Below are positions 1 through 10,078 of a DNA stretch of 64,000 nt, one piece after another (position 1 is the first letter of the stretch; the number at the start of each line of letters is the position of its first letter). Position numbers and translations under genes: made by a program. The notes under the pieces are model-generated. The model did not search any database. It had not been told where the DNA came from and saw only the letters and a list, made by a program, of their open reading frames with translations. Source of the DNA: Bugulina stolonifera (Eukaryota > Bryozoa > Gymnolaemata > Cheilostomatida > Bugulidae); NCBI GenBank assembly GCA_935421135.1, contig OW285192.1:11859501-11923500 (forward strand), given 5' to 3'.

Positions 1-55
1 CCGCCAATATGTCACCTGAATGAAACCAAGCAACATGCGGCCATAACACAAATCA

Positions 56-334
56 TCAAACCACACGACGACAAACAAACGTAGTACGGCAGCGCCAAGC
101 ATGACCATAGCGAACATGAACTGAGCCCGTAACAATGGTACTCAATGCAATGCCAATGTTTGAATTTTGAACCGAATGTTGGTAGAATGATGATACCAGT
201 AGTAAATAGATAACTAGAACCGTAGGTAAGAAGAATGACACTGAAACAAACGCTGCCACTGAATCATGACCAATAGATGGTACCATAGAATTACGCACAA
301 TCGACCGAGGTGCATCAACCATAAATTCATCAAG
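56..334 (-). other. Possible downstream exon of the retroelement, with a short membrane-like ORF
   Basis: On the minus strand a good 3' splice site (TTTATTTTACAG) ends at 335, so an exon could start at 334. One frame holds an 88-codon ORF from ATG 322 to a stop at 56. It has a strongly hydrophobic stretch (LPTVLVIYLLLV) that could span a membrane. Splicing from the donor at the end of the Gag ORF enters a different frame, which stops after about 40 codons. The hydrophobic ORF would therefore need its own initiation. I recognise no family, and this may be the start of a region continuing beyond the left edge. Confidence 0.3.
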
Positions 335-630
335 CTGTAAAATAAATTGATTTATGTCAGTTATGCTAAATTCAGTATTAATGGTGCAGTGTTAAAATTC
401 AAGCCACTAATATTATTGTAATTTTAAAGTATACTACAAATGATGAGCTGTGGTTGAAGTTATAATAACTAGAATTAATTGTAGTAGTATCAGCAGTGGA
501 ACTGTTAGGTCACAATAATATATTACGCATATATGTGCATGTTTGCAATAACTGTATAAAATAATTATGTATTAAATATAGTGAGGTTGAATATAATGTA
601 GATTAATAAATGTAGATTATTTATACTTAC
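335..630 (-). other. Candidate 296-bp intron overlapping the Gag stop codon
   Basis: The donor CAG|GTAAGTAT sits exactly at the Gag terminus, so the TAA stop is made of donor bases 2-4. The acceptor is TTTTACAG at 335. Splicing would remove the stop codon. This is inferred from splice-site consensus only. Confidence 0.4.
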
Positions 631-3600
631 CTGGTTAGAAGACTAGGTGGGCCAATCAGATCTTTCCAGGTAGTTGTAGACATATCATGTGAGGAATTAC
701 ATAGACAATTGTGTCTCGTTATTGCACAAGACTGGTCATGTAATTGTATCCTGGCATGTGGTCGGTCAGGTGGATGATCCAGGTTGATGATGGCATCACC
801 GGAGCCTGTGTGGTTCGCGTTTCCTGCTCTTGTAATGGTGCCCAGTTCAATGATCTGTAGTTGTGTTCTCTTGACTTTCTTCCTTTTAGCCTTCTTTGGC
901 TTCTTTTCTTTACATTTCCTTCCAAATTTGCAACAGATGTTGATGTATGTGCCTTGATCATTCTTGAAGGGAAGTAGATGTGACTGGGAAACTGGCGTTT
1001 TCTTCCATTTGCAGTACAATTTCGGTGTAGTTGGGTGAAGGATGGAGCTGACTCCATCTTGTTCCTGGAGTTGGGTTCGATCTATATCTCCTTCATTCAT
1101 CATTTCCTGGTTGAAGCTGGTTGAATGATCAGAATCTTCCTGATTGTGTAGCCTTTTGTCTCTAAAAGGGTGGAGCAATGTTCCGATCTCAGTCTCTCTT
1201 CTAGTACATAGGTTCACTTTTCCCTCAAGGTGTAGAGCTTGCGCTCTGTATAATTCTAACGTCATTTCCTGCATGTTGTCATCTGGTTGAGAGTATTCAG
1301 TCATTTTGGGAAACCTCAATATGAGTGCAGGTTGTGATTGATGGCTGTCGGTGGTGGTGCATATCATAGGTGTGGTCGGATATGTGCAGGTTTCGGGAAT
1401 CCCGCTTGTTGCAACTATAGTTAGTGCAGTGATGATGGGTATCCAGTACAAGATGGTAGAAGTGCAGCAGCAGTGATGTAAGTGCTTCTGTGATGTATTT
1501 GTTGTATCAGGTTTATTTGGTTCAGGTGGTCGTGAAGGTGTTGGTAAAACATCTTCGTATGAAGGTTGTGTGGCAGCTGGTTCAGGGTCCTCTGCCCTTG
1601 TTGTTGATCTCCTGTATGAGTCTGGAATGAATGTTGTTCTTCTATTGAAGTTGGGTTTGTTACTCTGTCTACGATTGGGTGAAATAATTGCAGGAGGCAT
1701 GGATGACTCGATTATGGCAGTGTCGTTTTTGAGCACTGTGGCTACAGTTGTATTGACATCTACTGTAAAGTGTCTCTTGTGAGTTGGTATGCTGGGGTTG
1801 ATGTCGGATTGGGTATCCGTAGCTGAACAGTTTTGGTCAGTAGAGCCTATTTCTTGGATTTCTTCTGCTGTAGATGTAAGCTCATTAGGTGGCTGCACCT
1901 GGGGTGTAATGTTTTGTTCACAAATGAGTTGAGCGATATGTTCTCCTTTCTTGACCTTGTAATTTTCTGCTCCAAGATTTGCCAGTGTGACCTTGATGGT
2001 TCCTCTATAGTCCTGGTCTATGACTTCTCCGATGCACATTATGGAGTGTATTCTTGCTAGTGGGAAGTGTGATGCTATTCTGCCATAGAAACCTGTTGGT
2101 AGTTCAATGGCTTCTCCTAGGTCAATGGTAGTTGTCTTCCCTTTGTTGAGTTGTATATCAATGGGGCTATAAAGGTCATAGCCTGCAGGTTCTGTTGTAG
2201 CTCTTTTGGGAAGTATAGCGTGGGTTGAGATAGGTTTGCATTTGAGAGTCAGTTCCTCTGTGATTGGTTGGATGGACTCCCCTGGGGTGAGAGTGTTAAT
2301 GGTTGGGTGCTGGTGTGTTGTGGAGGGCTCCTCCATGGTGAATAATTCTGCGATGGAGAAGTCAGGTTCACTGAATACATCATAGGAGTAGTCATATCCT
2401 TCCTCTTCGAAATTTCTAGCCACTGCTCCATCCTCAGAATGCAGGGTCACTTCCTCCTCATTCTCTGACCGTAAGAGCACCTTTTCTTCATGTTTTGTTA
2501 CACTATGTACTATATTGTCTTTGGTGATATAGCCTAGTGTTGCGCCATAAGTATTTGATGAGGGTGTGTATATTGTTTGACTGTCGATGTCCGTATATCT
2601 ATCAAGCTGTGTAGTTTGGCTCCTGCAGTCGTAGCGGTGATGTCCATATCTATTGCAGTTGGTGCAGTATTGTTGGTCTCTCATGCTATATTTTGGGGCA
2701 CGGTGTTGTTGGTTCTGCTGAAAGTCTTGTTGGAACCTATCTTCTGGTGATTGTGGTGGTTGATAGTTGTTTGTCTGTCGACGGTTTTGCGGCCTGTAGG
2801 AGTTGGGTTTTCTCCAGTCATTTTGCTGGTACCGATTATATGAAGAGGGTTGCTGCTGGGGGCTGTATGGTGTAGATGGAGGATATCTTTCCTGTGATGG
2901 TGGATGGTATTCAATAGCACGTGGATTGGCTTGTGATGGTTGGGAGTATCGGTTATTCTGGCTCTCCTGGTATGAGCTCTGTGGGTAATTCATCCCTTGA
3001 TAGTATGAATTGAACCCACGCCATTCCTCTGGGTTTGGATCCTCGAATCTAACTTGTCGATGTTGTCTGTTTTGACGGTTCTGTCGTGGAGGATAGAATT
3101 GTCTATTGGCTCTTCCTGGATCTCTCCTCATGTTGTCATTTCTCCATCGATGTCTAGCTACTTCATTGGCATAGCTAGCTCTTTCTTTCTCCCTCAGTTC
3201 CAGTGATTTAAGACTCTCCTTGAGGGCCTCTATTTCTTGATCCCGCTTGTCCTGGTCGACAATGTTGATTTGACGTACTATGGGCTCATTTGCTGCGTCT
3301 TGTAGGAGGATGTGGTTCATGTGTTCGTAACGCTGTGCTAGCTTGAAGGCGTCATCTGACGTTCTGATGGTGTTGTTATTCATGATCCCCTTCTTGTAGG
3401 CGATAGGTAGACCCTTGACAAACTGTCCCAGAATTACTTGATCTCTGGCGTAGTCGTCGATAGTCGGATATGCCCTCTTAGCCATGGAGCATATTGCAGA
3501 GTAGTATTTCCCGACAGATTCAGATTCTTGTTTTGTCCTGGTTGTAAGGTCGAAACTAGATGAAACGCCTCCAATAGCATCAAAGTCTTTGCTTAGTTCA

Positions 3601-4829
3601 GTTGTCAGTCTGTAGAAGTCATCTACCAGGTTTGGATACTTCTTTATAGCCTTCAGGTAGGCTATTTTGGCTCCATCCTTTAGGTATAGCACCAGAATCT
3701 TAGACCAAGAGTCTTCTGGGATGGATAGAGCGCGCGCATGTAGGATGAAGTTTTCTTGGAACTCTGCCCATGTGACGTCATCAAGTGGTCCATTTGAGAA
3801 CTTCTCTATTTCAGGTAGCTTGCTGGTGACGGCTATGATGCGTTGTTGTGGTGTAGGTGTGTTTGGAGATGTTGTTGCAGTCGGTGAATGTAGAGTCGTA
3901 TCATATCTACGTTTTACTTGTCGTGGTGACATGTTGTGTTTATGTTGTGTTGTACGTGTAGACATGTTGTGTCTGTGTTGTGTTGTAGGTTCGAATCTAG
4001 AGCGAGCTGACAGAACTCCCTGTTGCCTGGTGGTTGTTGGCAATTCATCAAGATGGCCCATAAGTTTCTCTTCTTCATCGCACGACCCTTCCTCACAGCT
4101 ATACGGGTCTTCTTGGAGTTGTCTCCTCTTGCATGGCTGGGCCAACATGTGGCTAAATTCATCCTGGAAATCTGGTAATGGTTGGAACCTTGTTTCAAAT
4201 GTTGCCTTCTCATGTTTCCTTCGTGGTATCTTCCGTGTCTCGAATGCAGGTTCATCTTCACCAATATTTTGTGGGCTAGATGTATGTGACCTATTGTACA
4301 GATAGGAAGAGTGTCGATGTGAGGTGATGTCCTCATCCTCATTGCTGTCACTTTCAGTATATAGTTGGGATGCGTGTGGTCGATAGAGTGTTGGATTCCG
4401 ACGTTTCTTTCTACGTTGAGGTGAATCTGAGGTTTTGTATTCATCTACAGTAAAGAACTGTTCTTCACCAGTATTGAATCCTGTAGGTGAGTGAGAGCGG
4501 AAGTGTTCATCGTCCAAGTATGGAGATGTTGATGAATATGGACGTCTAATCTCCTTGGGTCGTACAGATGTGTCAATGGGGAGTGTTGGAGATGTCATGG
4601 TGGCTGGTAATGTTGTTGGTGGGTCTCCTTTATAGGCTAGTGGATGTGTAGCTACTTCGCCAGCCAGATCCTGGAAGTTAGAAGAGTGACTAGCACGTTG
4701 ATTCACAAGCTCTGCTACACGTGCAGCTCTCGATGTAGGTGCAGTTGTAGTTGGTGTTGTGTCGTAATTTTTCTTGGGAATCCCAACTATTTGTCGGAAG
4801 ACGTTCTTAGCACGTTGTTTCGTAGACAT
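627..4829 (-). CDS. Retroelement Gag polyprotein with CCHC zinc knuckle and dUTPase-like domain
   Basis: An uninterrupted 1,400-codon frame starts at ATG 4829 and stops at TAA 627-629. Residues ~1-330 are low-complexity and Ser/Thr/Arg-rich. Residues ~335-500 look like a Metaviridae-type capsid region (W-A-E-F-Q-E-N-F followed by helical segments). A Gln/Asn/Tyr/Pro-rich stretch leads to a perfect CX2CX4HX4C knuckle from Cys722 (nucleic-acid binding). Residues ~875-975 match trimeric dUTPase: AGYDLYS (motif 1), GRIA (motif 2), VIDQDYRG (motif 3) and GEHIAQLI (motif 4). The motif-2 Ser-Gly is replaced and the Gly-rich motif 5 is absent, so catalysis is unlikely. Beyond it lie a Cys cluster, a hydrophobic segment (~1125-1143), a Cys-containing region and a Lys/Arg-rich cluster (~1305-1320). 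No protease, reverse transcriptase or integrase is seen; pol would lie left of base 1. It could be a recent retroelement or a domesticated gag. The family is an inference; the motifs are seen directly. Confidence 0.87.
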   Translation of the reverse strand: MSTKQRAKNVFRQIVGIPKKNYDTTPTTTAPTSRAARVAELVNQRASHSSNFQDLAGEVATHPLAYKGDPPTTLPATMTSPTLPIDTSVRPKEIRRPYSSTSPYLDDEHFRSHSPTGFNTGEEQFFTVDEYKTSDSPQRRKKRRNPTLYRPHASQLYTESDSNEDEDITSHRHSSYLYNRSHTSSPQNIGEDEPAFETRKIPRRKHEKATFETRFQPLPDFQDEFSHMLAQPCKRRQLQEDPYSCEEGSCDEEEKLMGHLDELPTTTRQQGVLSARSRFEPTTQHRHNMSTRTTQHKHNMSPRQVKRRYDTTLHSPTATTSPNTPTPQQRIIAVTSKLPEIEKFSNGPLDDVTWAEFQENFILHARALSIPEDSWSKILVLYLKDGAKIAYLKAIKKYPNLVDDFYRLTTELSKDFDAIGGVSSSFDLTTRTKQESESVGKYYSAICSMAKRAYPTIDDYARDQVILGQFVKGLPIAYKKGIMNNNTIRTSDDAFKLAQRYEHMNHILLQDAANEPIVRQINIVDQDKRDQEIEALKESLKSLELREKERASYANEVARHRWRNDNMRRDPGRANRQFYPPRQNRQNRQHRQVRFEDPNPEEWRGFNSYYQGMNYPQSSYQESQNNRYSQPSQANPRAIEYHPPSQERYPPSTPYSPQQQPSSYNRYQQNDWRKPNSYRPQNRRQTNNYQPPQSPEDRFQQDFQQNQQHRAPKYSMRDQQYCTNCNRYGHHRYDCRSQTTQLDRYTDIDSQTIYTPSSNTYGATLGYITKDNIVHSVTKHEEKVLLRSENEEEVTLHSEDGAVARNFEEEGYDYSYDVFSEPDFSIAELFTMEEPSTTHQHPTINTLTPGESIQPITEELTLKCKPISTHAILPKRATTEPAGYDLYSPIDIQLNKGKTTTIDLGEAIELPTGFYGRIASHFPLARIHSIMCIGEVIDQDYRGTIKVTLANLGAENYKVKKGEHIAQLICEQNITPQVQPPNELTSTAEEIQEIGSTDQNCSATDTQSDINPSIPTHKRHFTVDVNTTVATVLKNDTAIIESSMPPAIISPNRRQSNKPNFNRRTTFIPDSYRRSTTRAEDPEPAATQPSYEDVLPTPSRPPEPNKPDTTNTSQKHLHHCCCTSTILYWIPIITALTIVATSGIPETCTYPTTPMICTTTDSHQSQPALILRFPKMTEYSQPDDNMQEMTLELYRAQALHLEGKVNLCTRRETEIGTLLHPFRDKRLHNQEDSDHSTSFNQEMMNEGDIDRTQLQEQDGVSSILHPTTPKLYCKWKKTPVSQSHLLPFKNDQGTYINICCKFGRKCKEKKPKKAKRKKVKRTQLQIIELGTITRAGNANHTGSGDAIINLDHPPDRPHARIQLHDQSCAITRHNCLCNSSHDMSTTTWKDLIGPPSLLTR

Positions 4830-7330
4830 AGTTGTTGTTGAGCTAAAATGGTGCTACTCAACAAACATACATGTATGCAGACAAGAATAAATGAACAATG
4901 CAGTTTATAGGTATATGTGTGCAATATAAATCAATCTAGTGTTATACTTCTTTAGATAAACTACTGGTTATGGCAACAACAATGGCAACTATATATAATA
5001 TATATATAATACAATATATATGACAGTGTGATATGAGCAGTTGTAGTGGTTCACCTGTTGATGGGCTAATATTTTATTTGTTATAAACTAATTACATGTA
5101 CACAGGTGACATTTATACGTGTGACAGGCAATGCGATGAATGAATTATCTGATATGCAATGTACATACAATGAACAGTTAATTAATACAAGCAACAAGCG
5201 ATACAGTAGATGGATAATATGATATGCAATGTATACAATGAACAGTCAGTTGATGCAAGTAACAGGCAATGCAATATATGAACAATATGACATGCAATTT
5301 TGATACAATGTAGTGAAAGATTTATTTGGTACGAATAGCAAGTAATATAATATTAAATGGGTTCAGCATTTGATGTGGTATCTCGGGGATATACTTGAGT
5401 ATCGACTGAAGTGCGTAGCAGAATAATAATAGTATAGTAACAGTAATATAGTATAATATTTTACAGGTACTCTCGTACGTCAATGAGATTAGGGTCTACA
5501 AGTAATGTTGTCAAGTCAACAAGTAAAGTATGTAGCGTATATGATAGCGTATATATATATATAGCGTGTATGTAGATTAGTGTATGTGGTAATATTTTAC
5601 ATGTACATGTGTGTTATAACTAAATCAGTAAGGGGTACAATAATACCGAATAGGCTACACCTCTAAATTAGAGTATTGAATAGTAATGTTATATAGTAGT
5701 AAGGTTATGAACTATGTAGTACTTGATGGTTAATTACAAGTATTAGTTATATTTATGTGTATTAAGCCTATTGCTAATAATTCAATTGATACAGCCAGAC
5801 TATGATAATTTAAATGAGTGTACTAAGTCAACAGTGATCAGATTTCAAACTGTTGTGCTAGAATATTGTGGATAGCAATAAAGACTCAATATATGGTGGG
5901 CAGTATCGCAACAGTAGCACAATGGTGTGATATAACAATTCGATTTGGAACCAAGATAGAAGTTCTTAACAATATTTTAGTTCATTATATAGTACTATAA
6001 TAGCTTGAAGTATTGTTCAATTTTGATATATTAATACCTCAATCACAAATTGATATTGAATTGACATAGAATATTTTGCAGGTTGCACACAACAATCGAC
6101 TAAAATGAATTGTACTGTGCAGCAGGATTAGAATATAACAGCTAATATTACAATATGAATATGGGTATGTTTATAGCAGAATATTACAACCTAATTATTA
6201 TTACAATATTAACAATATGAGTTGAGCTGACAAAGTAATAATACTAACTTCGTCAGACAATGTATATGTATGACACAAGAATGGATATATAGATATATTA
6301 CATATATTATCAGCACATATGGATTAAAGTAAGCAAGCTATAATAAATACGCAAGTAAGTAGACCCAACAGTGCCCACAGAGTTCTAAGGTTTGAAGCTC
6401 CAGTTTTGTCGGGATTTAAAATAAGAATTTTAAAATATATATAGAATTTATGGATTTTATGTTTGTATATATATAATATATATAATAGGGTAATATATTT
6501 TGGTTAAAATGTATGTTTTTTTTGTTTGGGTTTTGGATTTTGTATATAGTACAGGTAAATGAATTTTACGCCGTCTATTGTGACGGAAGATAATATATAG
6601 ATTAGGAACAACAACTGCCCAATAATATGAATTTATATTTTGGCAGTATTACAATTCGACAATATAGTACTTGTGGTTTAGTAAGGAGAAGATAACTCGA
6701 ATCGCAACTAATTTAGGTGCTCAAATGTGCATTATTGACGTCATGAATCGAAACCTCAAGAGAAGATAACCTCCAGTATTAAAATAAATTGGACATGCAC
6801 ATTTGAATTCAATGAAGTTTACCCAAGTACTTAATTTCAACAATGTTGTTCAATTAATCATGTGTTCAAGTATGTGGTTCTATTTTTGTCTTTTGCAATG
6901 ACAATGGTAATGGTAACAGTTTTAGCACTCTGGACAATATACCCGACAAAAGATTATGATCAAATATTTCAGGAGACAAAACTGGCTCCCTCTACTCGAC
7001 AAAGATTGGAGTTGTATAAAGATAGTTCACAAGTCTATTTCATTCATAAAGAGAGTTATACAATCAGATTAGAAAATTACATTAATCGTTAAAATAACAG
7101 TTTTCATGAAAATACAAAATATCCAGCGATCCTGTGGGTTTACACTGTTGTATCTAACAAACTTACGTATTTAAGTGCTTGATAGTGGTATGGCTGTTGA
7201 TGTCCTGAACTTACTCCTGAGTTGTATATAATTATGATTGTCCAAATAATTTACCAATGTGGTCTCCGTTATCTTATACAAGAAATCAGCTTTATATATC
7301 GAGTTGAAAATATAATAAGACAGAATATTC
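4830..7330. other. AT-rich region upstream of the Gag ORF, no gene seen
   Basis: This is the 5' side of the minus-strand Gag ORF. It is strongly AT-rich and rich in TATATA and TACATGTA words. A minus-strand acceptor-like CCATTTTAG lies just upstream of the Gag ATG (about 4840), and a GTAAGT donor-like site lies near 7210, so a 5'-leader intron is possible. No LTR ends or primer-binding site could be identified, because the other LTR is outside the window. Confidence 0.4.
5122..5310. repeat. Imperfect ~68-bp direct repeats
   Basis: Three diverged copies share the block CAGGCAATGC / GATATGCAATGTAxAC / ACAATGAACAGT. They lie in the leader region upstream of the Gag ORF. No function can be assigned. 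Confidence 0.6.
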
Positions 7331-7560
7331 CAATAAAATGCAACACTGCGGAACCCTGTCCGCCTAACACAAAATAATTAACGCGTCTCCTTGCGCCTCT
7401 CCTGGGCGAATAAAAAGGAGGATGCTACCTCTTGAGTGATTAAAATATACTACTCTCGCAAATGATTAAAATATACTACTTTAATTGTAAAGATTGTCCA
7501 GTATTTATGGGAAATAATTCTGCAACCTCATTGGTCGTGACGTCAAGAATAATATAGGTT
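7330..7560 (-). promoter_or_regulatory. Candidate promoter or LTR-like segment with CRE and CCAAT boxes
   Basis: Read on the minus strand, a palindromic CRE (TGACGTCA, 7538-7545) lies next to a CCAAT box (ATTGG on the plus strand at 7530-7534). These are followed by two direct copies of TGATTAAAATATACTACT at about 7437 and 7462 that supply a TATA-like sequence. A GC-richer patch with an AATAAA-like string (plus strand, ~7410) follows. A second CRE is at 6735-6742. The arrangement suits a promoter or U3 region for the minus-strand retroelement, but no LTR pair is available to confirm it. Confidence 0.3.
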
Positions 7561-9255
7561 GGAAGCCAATAGCGTGGTAGTGAGCTTTTTTTGTATGAAT
7601 CATAGTTGTTAATTGATGACAGCAGCAGCTGAATTAGGAGTTGTTGAAGAATCGTTCAGTATTATAGGCCTTGACTGTAATGTGTTGTGACCATGTACAC
7701 TGGATACTGTATGTGTGCGTGTAGGTGTTTCATGATACTAGCCTCAGGTTCTAAGATAGCCAGTAATCCTCCAATCTAAAATGTACAAACTAATATTAGA
7801 TCATGCATTATATTAGTCTATCTGACAGGGCTGTTTGAAATTGTCTTCTCCCAATTATCTGTTGGTACAGGTAGTTATAAATTATATAATCCCCAAAGTG
7901 TCGATTACTGTTTACATGGACATTCTGTACATTGTACATTCACGTGATATGTTAAGACAATGGCAACATCAACCACTTGATCATGCAAATTATTACATGG
8001 GGGGGGGGGGGGGGGGGGGGGCAAAGATGTATACAGTGTATGTAATAATTTAATTAAGTGTGTATACATGATTGAATTTCACATTAGATTCACAGCCCAG
8101 TCAAATAGACATTTCCAATACAGTCATAGAGAAGGAAATAAACTTGTTTTACCATTGAATAGCATAAAATGCATTAGGTGCTAAATATTTAAGCATAAGC
8201 GTATTTATAATACTATATAGTCTACAAATGCAATGCGTTTTTCCAGTTGTAGTAAATCAAGCAGTTGATACTAACTGACCATGTACAATGTAGACAGCAT
8301 CTATTAAATAATGATATAAAAACTGGAGTGATACACTTTACCTCAATGGCATCAATTCTAGCTTACTATTGTCTTCAATTCTGAAATGTCACTCTTCATT
8401 TCTGTCAAACAACTCAAATGACATAAACATGTATTATAAATTCTTTTGATCAAAGAAATAGAATTCCAAACGAGATATTTATTAAATTAGCTCCTGTCTT
8501 GTTACAAAGAGCAATCTTCATAAGATAGCAAACGAAACATTAATGATGTCAACTCCTGGCTTCCATTCTATCTCATATGTATACTAGGCAACCTGTCAGA
8601 CTAGTGTAATATATCAATATGTACAATACAATAATATTCACTATCAACCCGTTCTGCAGTTGAATTCATGTTCCCAATGATCTAAATTAAACTTTTCCTT
8701 TTATTTAATTTCTTGTCCTTACAGTATACTATTCTATATAAATAAATGATAAAATAAAAAAAAATAGTTTAAAATTTATAGTTGTTAATAGCCTTATGCG
8801 TTATAGGGCCTAATAAATTAATTAATTAATTAAAATGAAAATAAATAAAAAAATTGTGCTATGCCGGAAATCTACATATTCTTTCTTCTAAGTAAATTAG
8901 TAGGCCCTAATGCTTAAGCGGGCATTTGAGGAGTTTTAATGCCTCCTAAATCCGGCTGTTTAGCTCAAGTGCAGCGTACCATCAATTGGGAGTGCACTCA
9001 TTTCCATTGGTTCACTTCTAACACTGGTTGGCGCATGTAAAATTCTGACATGGTAATAATATTAAAATAACTATAATATTCATTTATTGCATGGTTTATT
9101 AACATAGTGATAGTATGAATAAATAAATTAAAACCGTGATTACAACTTTGAGTTTTATGCAGTAGCCTATAGTAAAAAAAACTTAGCGATTTTACTTCCC
9201 GCTATTAATCCCAGGTAAGAAATCAAAGATCTAAAGAGATCTGCATTTTTTCTAA
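7560..9255. other. Intergenic AT-rich stretch, nothing recognised except poly-G
   Basis: No supported coding frame, RNA gene or transposon end was seen here apart from the homopolymer at 7999-8021. Confidence 0.5.
7999..8021 (+). repeat. Poly-G homopolymer, 23 bases
   Basis: Twenty-three consecutive G residues in an otherwise AT-rich stretch. It is either a real G-quadruplex-capable tract or a length estimate affected by sequencing. Confidence 0.95.
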
Positions 9256-9259
9256 TTTG

Positions 9260-9425
9260 GGGTTGAGAAGGCACTTCACCAATGGCGAAGCTACTGAAGT
9301 AGCACAGGAGCATTAAAGGTTGGATGCCCTTCCTGACACCACCAATGACCCTTATGGGAGTTGAACCTGGGACTCCCAGATGAAAGTCGAGAGGCCTTAC
9401 CACTAGGCCACAGCAGCAGTAGCCT
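9260..9425 (-). mobile_element. tRNA-derived SINE
   Basis: On the minus strand the pol III A box TGGCCTAGTGG (9400-9410) and B box GGTTCAACTCC (9358-9368) have tRNA-like spacing. A body follows that contains GGAAGGGCATCCAACC (9318-9333). The same 16-mer occurs in the element near 56.8 kb. The 3' end is not sharply defined. It is not a functional tRNA, since no acceptor-stem pairing is evident and the body continues past the tRNA-like part. Confidence 0.8.
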
Positions 9426-9654
9426 AATAGTAATCTTTAGGTAATATAAAGCAACTCACTTGACTTTATATTGCCTAACATAATAAGCAATTTATTTAAG
9501 ACATAAGCTGCAGTTATTTCTTCTGTGCTTTTGTAAATTTAGAAGTTCATATGTGAAAAGGATTTTGATAAGTGAAATCAAGGATTAATAGGTGAAGTTA
9601 ACACATCGGCTTAATTTTGTAATTTTTTGTATTTTTGTTCCTACAGTGCATTTA

Positions 9655-9805
9655 TCCATTCTATTGGACCTCGGGAGTGGAATCTTATATGTGTGACAGG
9701 AACTAGGCTTTGAGTGGAAGAGCTCACCTTCCCCTACAAAAGTGTGTAGGACTTGAACCTGTGACCCTAAGCTGTACTAAACCATCGTGCCATCCAAACT
9801 TTTTA
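9655..9805 (-). mobile_element. Second tRNA-derived SINE, different body
   Basis: On the minus strand an A-box-like TGGCACGATGGTTTAG (9777-9792) and a B box GGTTCAAGTCC (9749-9759) are followed by an unrelated body. It lies about 300 bp from the first SINE, in the same orientation. The boundaries are approximate. Confidence 0.65.
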
Positions 9806-10078
9806 TGCAAACCTGTCAGATATTCAAATACAACAATGTCGGCCTATAGTATTATTTTAATACCTAAGCAGTGGTAGCGATAATAATAGCCAGAAATATG
9901 TCATTCTAAACTATGATTATGGTATAACATGACATGATCATAGAAATAAATGATCTACAAATAAACATGTTGTGAATTTGGCGTTTGTGCACAACTGCCC
10001 AGGAATCTTTGCCCAGTAGCATTAGTAGTTTGTTTCAAGTTGTTTTTGTCACTACCTTTGTAGGTTGCTTGGGGCATA

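Noticed and set aside
3667..4305. 212-codon plus-strand frame and other frames inside the Gag ORF
   Set aside because: They lie antisense to a clearly conserved Gag ORF and have no recognisable domain.
6862..7092. 76-codon plus-strand frame with a hydrophobic N terminus
   Set aside because: It starts with GTG rather than ATG, has no splice context or homologue, and lies in the AT-rich leader region.
9749..9792. Possible tRNA gene from A and B boxes
   Set aside because: No foldable acceptor stem and a non-tRNA body follows, so it was called a SINE.
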